NCBI GenBank assembly: GCA_965224755.1
Contig: OZ245061.1
Location: 744,001 to 808,000 of the forward strand
Source of the DNA: Hellea sp965224755
GTDB taxonomy: Bacteria; Pseudomonadota; Alphaproteobacteria; Caulobacterales; Maricaulaceae
Direction of reading: 5' to 3'
Length of the DNA stretch: 64,000 nucleotides
Part shown: piece by piece, positions 55,640 through 63,927 of the stretch
Numbering within the stretch: the stretch's first letter is position 1
How the letters are laid out: each line of letters opens with the position of its first letter
The notes under the pieces: generated by a model
Told to the model about the DNA's origin: nothing
Database searches by the model: none
What the model saw: only the letters and a program-made list of their open reading frames with translations
Program-made: the position numbers and the translations under genes

Positions 55640-55656
55640 GGGGGGGGGGGGGGGGG
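55640..55656. repeat. 17-nt poly-G tract
   Basis: Seventeen consecutive G between the fic upstream sites and the first CRISPR repeat. Length variation by slippage or sequencing error is likely here. Confidence 0.85.
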
Positions 55657-55671
55657 CAGTGCATGCGTCTG

Positions 55672-57423
55672 GTTGCGGTTGGCTTTCATTTTCCAGAGTG
55701 CTATACCCGAAAACACCGTGCAGTTAAAGCTTGATAGGTTGCGGTTGGCTTTCATTTTCCAGAGTGCTATACCTTTAACAAGTCCGCCGCCAAGTTGATT
55801 GTTGTTGCGGTTGGCTTTCATTTTCCAGAGTGCTATACCAGACAACGCCAAGCTTATTGATCAGCTGGAGTTGCGGTTGGCTTTCATTTTCCAGAGTGCT
55901 ATACCTGTCCGGAATGTCTTACCATTCCATTTTGGGTTGCGGTTGGCTTTCATTTTCCAGAGTGCTATACCACCAGCGGTTTTGCTTGCCGGAGCGCGGG
56001 GGTTGCGGTTGGCTTTCATTTTCCAGAGTGCTATACCGATCTCGCGGTTGATACAATACACATTAAAGTTGCGGTTGGCTTTCATTTTCCAGAGTGCTAT
56101 ACCAATCCACAAGGGACGCTCTCCCCGACCTTGGTTGCGGTTGGCTTTCATTTTCCAGAGTGCTATACCGATAGTGTCCGAGAATGGGCGGAAGAGACAG
56201 TTGCGGTTGGCTTTCATTTTCCAGAGTGCTATACCGGGATCTTGCCCGGAGTATCTATCCACACCGTTGCGGTTGGCTTTCATTTTCCAGAGTGCTATAC
56301 CAAAACTCGCGCGAGATAACCTCTCCCACATGTTGCGGTTGGCTTTCATTTTCCAGAGTGCTATACCGATTTTCTGGCTGATCATATTCGTCAATAAGTT
56401 GCGGTTGGCTTTCATTTTCCAGAGTGCTATACCGCAGATGATTATGACGCCCTCACATTATGGGTTGCGGTTGGCTTTCATTTTCCAGAGTGCTATACCT
56501 AAATATCTTATTTCCCCGTGGGTGCGAGTGTTGCGGTTGGCTTTCATTTTCCAGAGTGCTATACCCAGCGCGCGGGCGAGCGCTGCGGCGAATAAGTTGC
56601 GGTTGGCTTTCATTTTCCAGAGTGCTATACCGTTAGTAGATGGCGAGCTGAGTATGTATATGTTGCGGTTGGCTTTCATTTTCCAGAGTGCTATACCCTA
56701 TAATGCTTTGCCGCCGCCCCTCGAGCAGTTGCGGTTGGCTTTCATTTTCCAGAGTGCTATACCGAAAGGTCTTTCCGAGTCTCCGCCATAACGGTTGCGG
56801 TTGGCTTTCATTTTCCAGAGTGCTATACCTTACAAAGCCACGGTAATAATCGAGCGTAAGTTGCGGTTGGCTTTCATTTTCCAGAGTGCTATACCTTTGG
56901 TGAGCACGGCCAATTTGCCAATGTAGTTGCGGTTGGCTTTCATTTTCCAGAGTGCTATACCGATTTTAACGGGGACGCCGTGGAACATATTGTTGCGGTT
57001 GGCTTTCATTTTCCAGAGTGCTATACCTTTAACAAGTCCGCCGCCAAGTTGATTGTTGTTGCGGTTGGCTTTCATTTTCCAGAGTGCTATACCATGCTGC
57101 TCATTGACCACATCGACCATCGTGTTGCGGTTGGCTTTCATTTTCCAGAGTGCTATACCTCTTTCCAAACCCCGACAGAGCTGCCGCTAGTTGCGGTTGG
57201 CTTTCATTTTCCAGAGTGCTATACCTTTGGGGTTTATGTGTATAAGCGCGGCGGTGTTGCGGTTGGCTTTCATTTTCCAGAGTGCTATACCCTTCGGGTA
57301 AGTTGAACCAACGATACGTTTGTTGCGGTTGGCTTTCATTTTCCAGAGTGCTATACCATGTTTTTGAAATGGACGGAATACAAACACGTTGCGGTTGGCT
57401 TTCATTTTCCAGAGTGCTATACC
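55672..57423 (+). CRISPR. Type II-C CRISPR array, 27 repeats and 26 spacers
   Basis: Repeats of 36 bp (GTTGCGGTTGG...CAGAGTGCTATACC) recur every 66 bp from 55672 to 57388, each followed by a 30-bp spacer; all repeats read as identical. Spacers 2 (55774) and 21 (57028) are identical. The repeat contains TTGGCT and TATACC spaced 17 bp with a TGC extended -10, so each unit may start its own crRNA toward the right. The plus-strand repeat is complementary to the tracrRNA anti-repeat. It lies 3' of cas2. Confidence 0.98.
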
Positions 57424-57495
57424 TGATCGCGACATAAGGCATTGATAAGAAACGGGTTTTTGGTGATTTTCATTGTTAAAAAGAACCGTTTCATA

Positions 57496-57846
57496 TCAAA
57501 ATAAGACCAATTGTTCAGGGTTTTTGTTCGGCGAATCACGCCTGCGTCCTCGTAAGCATACGATATTTTCGTACTGTTTGTCGGTAAATTGTAAAATATC
57601 TACCTTTCCATCTGCTGGCATAGCTGATTCGACTTTGCGAATAACGGCCTTAACCGCCTCTTTTCCGCTCGTGTGTTTAATATAGACGGAGTATTGCGCC
57701 ATTTCAAAGCCGTTATCGAGCAAGAACCCGCGAAATGCCGTGTAGGCTTTGCGTTCTTCGTCTAATGTTGTTGGTAAATCAAATAAAACCATAACCCACA
57801 TAAATCTATACCCGCTATTGTGTGTGACTTTTAATTTCTTGCTCAT
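57496..57846 (-). CDS. cas2: CRISPR-associated endonuclease Cas2 (type II)
   Basis: 116 residues. The beta-strand WVMVLFDLPT carries the conserved Asp23, with the ferredoxin-like fold and EQLVLF C-terminus as in type II Cas2. It forms the adaptor of the spacer-integration complex with Cas1. Start overlaps the cas1 stop (ATGA, 57843-57846). It ends 72 bp from the last repeat. Confidence 0.94.
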   Translation of the reverse strand: MSKKLKVTHNSGYRFMWVMVLFDLPTTLDEERKAYTAFRGFLLDNGFEMAQYSVYIKHTSGKEAVKAVIRKVESAMPADGKVDILQFTDKQYENIVCLRGRRRDSPNKNPEQLVLF

Positions 57847-58808
57847 GTCTGGCCCAAATGTAGGGCAAGCGGCATGGGCGCATCTGGTAAGTCCAGATAA
57901 GTTTCTTCGCCCAAAAACACTTGTGCGAGTGAGGTGGCCAAGCGGTCAAGGCAGAGCTGTAGAGGGCTTGCGCCGTGCGCCGTGTGTAAATCCATAGTTA
58001 GGACTGCCGCCAGTTTAGCCTTGTGGGCATTGCTTAGAACTGGATCATCTCCCTCCATTTGCTGGGCGCATTGATAGGCGGCAATATCCACCCATGGCCG
58101 AAATGGCTCCATGAGATCGTCAGCAAGGCGCAGGGCATCGCCTGCGCTTTCGTGGTGCAAGGAAAGAGAGGGGTGAAGGCCTGCCGCCAGTATAGAACGG
58201 GCGCAGGCGGCACGCAGCACCGTATAGCCATAATTTAAAAATGCATTGATGTTTGGATTATCATTGCTTGCGGGATTGGGGGCATGGGATTGGGAAGCAC
58301 CTGACTTACTTCGCCGAAAGTCTGCGCCCATCATAGCGGGCCAGTAACGGCGTGCGGCTTGGGCTTCTAGGTTTTCATGGTCACCAGTTTTTACCCGCTT
58401 TGCCATCAGGCGCAATGCGCTAGAACTTTCCCCTACATGGTCAAGGGCGCTCGCTTGCGCGAGGATTTTTGCTTTGACTAAGGATTGCCAAAGCCGTTTT
58501 TTAAGGGGCTTGGTTGCGTCCGCTTGTGCTTGCATACGCTGTCCTTGCCTGTGATGTCCATCTATGGGCCAGAGGATAGAAGCAGGGGATTGGTTCGCGC
58601 CGCAGATGATAACGGGCACATTCTCAAGCGCGAGGCGGGAGCAGAGGTTTATACTAATTGTCGCGCTATACCCGCGCACGATTAGCGCAGACATATCAGT
58701 AATGTCAATTTGCCCTAGTTTTTCGCCGTCTTGGGTGATTTTCATAAAGCTGCGTGATAATGATAAGTGCACATTATCAGAAGTGATTTCAACAATCCTG
58801 TTTTGCAT
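57843..58808 (-). CDS. cas1: CRISPR-associated integrase Cas1 (type II)
   Basis: 321 residues from ATG 58808, chosen because GGAGG lies 7 nt upstream and MQNRIVEITS is the usual type II beginning. NINAFLNYGYTVLRAACARSILAAGLHPSLSLHHES and ADDLMEPFRPWVD contain the catalytic His and Glu. It inserts new spacers with Cas2. The cas9 stop is 62 bp away on the same strand, so one operon is likely. Confidence 0.95.
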   Translation of the reverse strand: MQNRIVEITSDNVHLSLSRSFMKITQDGEKLGQIDITDMSALIVRGYSATISINLCSRLALENVPVIICGANQSPASILWPIDGHHRQGQRMQAQADATKPLKKRLWQSLVKAKILAQASALDHVGESSSALRLMAKRVKTGDHENLEAQAARRYWPAMMGADFRRSKSGASQSHAPNPASNDNPNINAFLNYGYTVLRAACARSILAAGLHPSLSLHHESAGDALRLADDLMEPFRPWVDIAAYQCAQQMEGDDPVLSNAHKAKLAAVLTMDLHTAHGASPLQLCLDRLATSLAQVFLGEETYLDLPDAPMPLALHLGQT

Positions 58809-58870
58809 AGATGTCCTCCACGGGGGAAAACCATGCAAAATTCGGGCCAAAGTTGTATAGGTAGCGTTTT

Positions 58871-61800
58871 CTAATAAAGCTTTAAAACACCAGACGGGCT
58901 AATGGTTGCGCGCCGCGCTTTGGATTTTTGGAGAGAGGATGGAGCCATTTGTATTCGGCCTAAATCACCTTCGCGCATGCGAGAGTCAACATTTGCTTCA
59001 AAATGCTCCGCCATATTTATAGCGCCTTTGGAAAACTTATAAACTTGAACCAACTTTATTTTATCATCATGCTCTATTTGAACATAATCATTCTTACGAA
59101 TACGCATAATCAACGGCTTGCCGTTGCGCGCAGTTTTAGAGCGCCAGTCAAAACCCTTTTGGTTGGCATCAAATGTCGTGATTACCTCGCCCTCCCATTT
59201 GGCATTACCTTTCTTATCGGGGTCGCCCATCCAAATATCGTAGCTATAATTGCTGTCGCCTTTATAGCCCTTATAGGGTTTACCTGATTTATCTTTAATT
59301 GGTATAACGCGGAGCTTTTCCTCGATACGAATTTTCCGTACGGGCGGGGTCATTGCTTCGCCAGCGTGTAAGAGCGCAGCCTTAAAACCCTTGCCCGTCA
59401 AGCCTTCTGTCTCTTGGAGCAAGTGGAATTTAATCGTGAAGTCACGAATTTTTTGCAAGGCTTCTGGCTTCTCAAAACTGTCGAGTGGCACCCGCCGCAC
59501 TACGGTGCGCACCCCCTTTTTATCGGGCTCTCCGTCCTTACCATTGATGAACCCGTAAGCCGTATCATTATGCAAAGCCCCCTGAACCCCGTGGTCAGGT
59601 TTGTGGGATACTTTAATCTCGCCAATGGCTTTGACCACATCAGCGCGGAAATCTTTCCATGGATCTTTTAGGTCAGAGAGCAGGCGGTCATCCCATTTCT
59701 CGTGGTTTTTCTTGGCTTGTTTCGACGCTTTTTGCACCATGCCGCGGTCAGTCAGGGCTATAACGATTGCATCAATAGCGTGGTGACGATGGTCATTGCG
59801 GTTCTTTTTATATTCTTTCTCGCCAATTCCCGCATTATGGCCTGCAAGGACGCTATCGAGGCCCCATTGCCAGCGCAGGTCAGAGGTTAGGCGGCCATTG
59901 ACCGTCCAGACTTTGCTTTCTATGCCTTCGGCCCCTTGGCCGCCAAAAATTGCGCCAACATATTGCGCCGCTAGGCGGGCGATATAGCGGGTATCGGTAA
60001 GCTGTCTTGGCAAAAAGCCTTTATGGTCTTTCTCAAATATTTCCCAAGCATTTTCAGAGAACCTCCAGCGTTTATTATAGGGAAGCTCTGCGGCGCGTTG
60101 GGAGATAGCTTCCCAGTCATAGCCGTCGGGGCTATGGCCAAAGGCTTCAAATGGGGTTTGATTTAATTTGTCACGGTTGGCTTTACGCAGGCATAAAACC
60201 TTATTGCCAATCCCGTCATCAAAACTACGCGAGAATGGCAGGAGATGCTCGATTTCCACTTCAGACGAGAACAACATTTCGCGGCTGATAATTGCGCCCG
60301 TGAATACGCAGGCGCGGTCCATAGCAGCCATTTCTTCCCAAATGCGTAAGCGCATACGGTTCTCATAGCTATTGGGGACTTTGAATTCTTCTTCCAATTG
60401 CTTGGCGCGCTTCTCATTGGCCTCTTGGTTTTTCTTCTGAGTGCCTTCAAGTTCGCGCTTGCCTTCTGCGGACATAGGCAAATCCCTTGCCAACTCCAAC
60501 ACGATTTGCTCTGGTGGGCCGTAGCGTTTTAGCAGATCATTTATGACGGCACGGATTTGGTTCATGGATACATGCACGGTTGGATTGGCTAATTTCCCGT
60601 AACGCTTTTCAGGCAGGTCTTTGGGATCGCCCGTTCCAAAGGCGACTGAACGGGTCAGTAACTCTCCGTAATAGGGCAGAGCTTCGTCAAAAATTTCACC
60701 CGTTTCAAAATTGGAATGACTCATGTTAAAAGCTTTGTCGACGGCCTTATCATAAACAATGACATCGGCTTTATACACTGGCAGCAACTCATCAATCGCC
60801 ATAGCTGATAAATTACCGTAGCCAGCAGGCAGGTTGGCATCGGCGATGGCCTTGGCACGGTCTTTGTCAAAGCCATCGCTTGATTGCAGCCAGCTTAAAA
60901 CTTTTTCTTCGCTTTCCTCGTCCAGCAATTTATTGATAATTGCGTCTTGTTCCACGAGCGAAAGTTCAAGCCATGCCTTACCCCAACGCTTGTCACTTTT
61001 CATGACCATGGCCGTTTCATCGCCTTTGAGGTCTTTGCGTTTTTCGCTCTCAAGGTTAAATACTTGTCCTGTCGGGATTTTTAGAAGTTTACGAAGGCTG
61101 GCAAATGTGGGCTTGCCCGTTGTTTTGAGTTTTTCAACAAGAATGTCGCGTTCTTCCATATCAAGCGGGCGGTCTATTCTGCCCGTATGACCAACGCGTA
61201 GATTATTGACTTCTTGATAAATGCGAACCAATTGCGAGGAGGGCAGAGCTTTGGGCGCGCGCGGTTCTTCGGGGAGCAAGGTACATTTTCCTACGGGTTG
61301 CGGTTTCAACGGACGTTGAAACGACAGGGTGTCGCGTAATTTATCTCTGGCTTCGTCTGTATAGGTATTCGGATTAAGGGCTGATTGACTTGCCCATAAC
61401 GTGTCAAATTCATGCTCAATAAGGTCGCGGGTTGGATAATATTTATAGGCCCATTTTGCCCCTTCGCCAGATTTACGAACACGAGCAAGCGGTTGAGCTT
61501 GGCGCTTTCCCTTTGGCGCAGTTTTATTAAATTTGATCGCTTTAAGTCTTGGTTTTCCAAATAGCTCCCCAAGTGTGCGCGCGGTTTGTTTTTCCATGCG
61601 CTCCAATGTTAGTTTGGTCGCATCCGCCACTTTACCGCTATCGCTGTCGCCTTTGTCGGTCTTGCGGTTAGATTTAAATCCGCGCCGTTGTTGCAGGTGA
61701 AACAAGGCGCGGCCAAATTCATATGGCGCTAGTTTTTCGTCTAGCCCTCGCGCCCGCAATATCCACGGGTCATGGGCCTCCAGTACTTTGCGCTCAACGG

Positions 61801-62071
61801 ACGTTTTAGGCATTAGTTCATATGTAACCAACCTGTGCATAAATTCGCTCCGCCGTTTGATATAACGGTTACGATTGCGCCGCGCACCGCGCGGTTCGCG
61901 CCGCTCGGCTGCATTGGAAGCTTTCGATTTCGCATTGCGCCCATCAGAAAATATCCGAACCCCTGCGCTTTCCACTCTATTGGCTACCCAAACATCATCA
62001 GCTTTCGTTAAATCAATAACCGCCCAACCAAGCGAATTACTCCCCAAATCCAACCCCAAACGCCAATTCAT
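58871..62071 (-). CDS. cas9: Cas9, compact type II-C
   Basis: 1066 residues. RuvC-I has Asp8 in GLDLGSNSLGWA, the arginine-rich bridge helix is about 56-76 (AERREPRGARRNRNRYIKRR), RuvC-II has Glu526 in IVLELARD, HNH has His609 in EIEHLLPFSRSFDD, and RuvC-III has His763-Asp767 in HHAIDA. All key residues are present. The size and absence of csn2 or cas4 mark type II-C. It cuts DNA guided by crRNA:tracrRNA. The C-terminal PAM-interacting region (about 900-1066) does not show the PAM by eye. First gene of a cas9-cas1-cas2 operon. Confidence 0.97.
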   Translation of the reverse strand: MNWRLGLDLGSNSLGWAVIDLTKADDVWVANRVESAGVRIFSDGRNAKSKASNAAERREPRGARRNRNRYIKRRSEFMHRLVTYELMPKTSVERKVLEAHDPWILRARGLDEKLAPYEFGRALFHLQQRRGFKSNRKTDKGDSDSGKVADATKLTLERMEKQTARTLGELFGKPRLKAIKFNKTAPKGKRQAQPLARVRKSGEGAKWAYKYYPTRDLIEHEFDTLWASQSALNPNTYTDEARDKLRDTLSFQRPLKPQPVGKCTLLPEEPRAPKALPSSQLVRIYQEVNNLRVGHTGRIDRPLDMEERDILVEKLKTTGKPTFASLRKLLKIPTGQVFNLESEKRKDLKGDETAMVMKSDKRWGKAWLELSLVEQDAIINKLLDEESEEKVLSWLQSSDGFDKDRAKAIADANLPAGYGNLSAMAIDELLPVYKADVIVYDKAVDKAFNMSHSNFETGEIFDEALPYYGELLTRSVAFGTGDPKDLPEKRYGKLANPTVHVSMNQIRAVINDLLKRYGPPEQIVLELARDLPMSAEGKRELEGTQKKNQEANEKRAKQLEEEFKVPNSYENRMRLRIWEEMAAMDRACVFTGAIISREMLFSSEVEIEHLLPFSRSFDDGIGNKVLCLRKANRDKLNQTPFEAFGHSPDGYDWEAISQRAAELPYNKRWRFSENAWEIFEKDHKGFLPRQLTDTRYIARLAAQYVGAIFGGQGAEGIESKVWTVNGRLTSDLRWQWGLDSVLAGHNAGIGEKEYKKNRNDHRHHAIDAIVIALTDRGMVQKASKQAKKNHEKWDDRLLSDLKDPWKDFRADVVKAIGEIKVSHKPDHGVQGALHNDTAYGFINGKDGEPDKKGVRTVVRRVPLDSFEKPEALQKIRDFTIKFHLLQETEGLTGKGFKAALLHAGEAMTPPVRKIRIEEKLRVIPIKDKSGKPYKGYKGDSNYSYDIWMGDPDKKGNAKWEGEVITTFDANQKGFDWRSKTARNGKPLIMRIRKNDYVQIEHDDKIKLVQVYKFSKGAINMAEHFEANVDSRMREGDLGRIQMAPSSLQKSKARRATISPSGVLKLY

Positions 62072-62102
62072 ATCAAACCCATATTTTCAATTTAAAACAC
62101 TA

Positions 62103-62131
62103 TTGCATAATTACGGTAAACCGTCTACACT
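62103..62131 (+). promoter_or_regulatory. tracrRNA promoter with operator-like palindrome
   Basis: TTGCAT (62103-62108), 17-bp spacer, TACACT (62126-62131); predicted start near 62138. The spacer contains ACGGTAAACCGT (62113-62124), an inverted repeat positioned as an operator. The divergent cas9 start is only 32 bp away. Confidence 0.75.
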
Positions 62132-62137
62132 GCAACC

Positions 62138-62230
62138 TATAGCACTCTGGAAAATGTGAGCTTTCCGTTAACAAGGTTTAGACCACAAAATGCTATTAAC
62201 GCCTCAAGCTACGGTTTGGGGCGTTTTTGT
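62138..62230 (+). ncRNA. tracrRNA
   Basis: The anti-repeat TATAGCACTCTGGAAAATG (62138-62156) is the exact complement of 19 nt of the CRISPR repeat. The following GAGCTTTCCGTTAAC can pair with the rest of the repeat with bulges and G-U pairs. The nexus and linker come next, and an 11-bp terminator stem ends the RNA at about 62228-62230. About 93 nt. Divergent from cas9. Needed for crRNA maturation by RNase III and for Cas9 guide loading. Confidence 0.92.
62199..62228 (+). terminator. Rho-independent terminator of tracrRNA
   Basis: ACGCCTCAAGC (62199-62209), TACG loop, GTTTGGGGCGT (62214-62224) with G-U pairs, then a T-run at 62224-62228. Confidence 0.85.
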
Positions 62231-62349
62231 TTGTAGCGTCCTGTAAGGCATTTCCTGCCCTCTTTTGAAAGTAGAAAATCGGTTCCCCCTAAAGGTTGAC
62301 CCCAATTTTCAAATTGCAAAATTCACCCATCCTAGAAGTGGCTTGGCAA

Positions 62350-62460
62350 GCGGTTTTGTTGCATTCGCTAAAACCGCGTTTTGAAAGAAAAACAAATGGG
62401 TGTTATTGGGTGTTATTGGGTGTATTATTGGCTTGCTAAATGGGTGTTATTGGGTGTAGT
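62350..62460 (+). promoter_or_regulatory. Stem-loop and decamer repeats upstream of second fic
   Basis: GCGGTTTT (62350-62357) pairs with AAAACCGC (62370-62377). Then TGGGTGTTAT occurs at 62397, 62407 and 62441, with variants at 62417 and 62451: five decamers in two blocks ending 11 bp before the fic ATG. Candidate operator array. Confidence 0.5.
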
Positions 62461-62470
62461 ATTGGTTGTT

Positions 62471-63520
62471 ATGATTAAAACAGATAATATACACATCACA
62501 ACGGACATACTGTCTTTGATTTCAACGATAGATGAATTCAAGGGTGCATGGCGTGCTTTAGGTACTTTAGCACCGGAAAGACTGTCCGCGCTAAGACGTG
62601 TTGCCACCATTGAAAGTATTGGTTCATCAACGCGCATTGAAGGCAGTAAACTCTCTGACCGTGATGTTGAAAAACTGCTTGCCAATTTAGAGATTAAATC
62701 TTTTGAAACAAGAGACGAGCAAGAAGTAGCTGGCTATGCTGATGTCATGGAGACGGTTTTTCAGTCTTGGGCAGAAATACCCATTACAGAAAATCACATC
62801 AAACAGCTTCATCGTGATTTATTGGCCTACAGCCAAAAAGACGAAAGACATCGTGGCCAGTATAAAACTAACCCTAACAGCGTAGCGGCCTTTGACGAGA
62901 CTGGGAAACAAATAGGAATTGTCTTTGAAACGGCGACGCCTTTTGACACGCCCAAGCTTATGGAAGAATTAATTGCATGGGCGCAGGACGCGATTGAAAA
63001 TAAAACGCACCATCCATTGCTTGTGACCGCAATTTTTATTGTGGTTTTTTTGGAAATTCACCCTTTTCAAGATGGGAATGGGCGGCTTAGCCGCGTTTTG
63101 ACAACGCTCCTGCTTTTGCGTTCTGGCTATGCTTATGTGCCCTATTCATCACTCGAAAGCATCGTGGAGAGAAACAAAGAAAGCTATTATCTCGCCCTAA
63201 GGCAAACGCAAGGCACGATTAGAACGGATGACCCAAACTGGCAGCCGTGGCTTTTGTTCTTTTTGCGGTCATTGCACCAGCAGGTAAAAGTCCTTTCCAA
63301 AAAAGTTGAGCGAGAGAAAATTGTACTGGCCGCATTGCCTGAACTTTCCGTTCAAATTCTAGAACAAGCCCGCGAGCATGGCCGCGTGACGATTGGTGAT
63401 ATGATTAAACTCACAGGCATTAGCCGTAACACGCTTAAAGAACATTTCCGCATCCTTGTTGATAAAAGGCACCTTATTATGCATGGCCGTGGGCGCGGTG
63501 TTTGGTACGCGCTTGCTTAG
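62471..63520 (+). CDS. Second class II Fic protein
   Basis: 349 residues from ATG 62471; longer forms would translate the repeat region. The inhibitory motif is S53-TRI-E57-G58, the Fic core HPFQDGNGR is at 197-205, and a C-terminal winged-helix ITIGDMIKLTGISRN-type segment follows. A predicted AMP-transferase, of a different subgroup from the Fic left of the array. Last gene before the right att site. Confidence 0.9.
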   Translation: MIKTDNIHITTDILSLISTIDEFKGAWRALGTLAPERLSALRRVATIESIGSSTRIEGSKLSDRDVEKLLANLEIKSFETRDEQEVAGYADVMETVFQSWAEIPITENHIKQLHRDLLAYSQKDERHRGQYKTNPNSVAAFDETGKQIGIVFETATPFDTPKLMEELIAWAQDAIENKTHHPLLVTAIFIVVFLEIHPFQDGNGRLSRVLTTLLLLRSGYAYVPYSSLESIVERNKESYYLALRQTQGTIRTDDPNWQPWLLFFLRSLHQQVKVLSKKVEREKIVLAALPELSVQILEQAREHGRVTIGDMIKLTGISRNTLKEHFRILVDKRHLIMHGRGRGVWYALA

Positions 63521-63588
63521 CAATATTCCACGCCTTTCACAGCCATTAACCGCATGTTTTGCGGCGATTAAAGGCTAGTGCGCCCTAT

Positions 63589-63622
63589 TTTGTGGTACAA
63601 ATTGCACACATTTTGTGTAACA
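63589..63622 (+). promoter_or_regulatory. Candidate integrase arm-type sites (right)
   Basis: TTTGTGGTACA (63589-63599) and TTTGTGTAACA (63612-63622), same sequences and orientation as 44518-44540, about 64-97 bp inside the right core site. Confidence 0.6.
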
Positions 63623-63685
63623 TTGTAAATTTGAAAACTGTCTAAGTTGTTGATTTTATTATATTTTATAGACCCCCTTGACGCT

Positions 63686-63701
63686 TCCCCAGTGCGCCAT
63701 T
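63686..63701 (+). other. attR core (partial tRNA-Arg 3' end)
   Basis: TCCCCAGTGCGCCATT identical to 44418-44433. It marks the right boundary of the island. No tRNA body is attached. From here to about 63927 I see no convincing gene. Confidence 0.88.
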
Positions 63702-63927
63702 TATCATTTTCTCTCCTTTGTATTCAATGGGTATAGGTTGGAATGGCTAACTTATAATGAGGTTGGGTCTTTGCGAAGTGCAGTATGTTGTTGGGGTTTC
63801 TTTTTTATGCAACTGTGGCATAGTTATGTTGGCCGTATTAGAGAGAGGCTTTACACAGGAAAACAAGAAAGTAGGGGACATTGCTATTTAATTCGTTTGA
63901 CTTTCTGATTTTATTTTTACCTGTAGT

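Larger units (their letters stand above)
44418..63701. mobile_element. Integrative mobilizable island at tRNA-Arg carrying CRISPR-Cas9
   Basis: It is bounded by 16-bp direct repeats TCCCCAGTGCGCCATT at 44418-44433 (tRNA 3' end) and 63686-63701. It encodes an integrase next to the tRNA, an AlpA-like regulator, a relaxase, defence and toxin-like genes, and a complete type II-C CRISPR-Cas locus. No type IV secretion or replication genes are seen, so it fits an integrative mobilizable element needing a helper. Confidence 0.88.

Noticed and set aside
55799..56791. Long open frames through the CRISPR array on both strands
   Set aside because: The 66-bp period is a multiple of three, so repeats never shift the frame and give a fixed 12-residue pattern. 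They are array artefacts, not genes.
57424..57495. Separate small RNA or second tracrRNA between array and cas2
   Set aside because: I see no anti-repeat or terminator here; the tracrRNA at 62138 explains the system.
63686..63701. A second tRNA gene at the right end
   Set aside because: Only the 16-bp 3' end is present; it is the att duplicate.
44418..63701. Prophage interpretation of the island
   Set aside because: No capsid, tail, terminase or lysis genes. Relaxase and AlpA point to a mobilizable element.
63678..63908. 76-aa frame across attR
   Set aside because: Starts inside the att core, no domain and no ribosome site.
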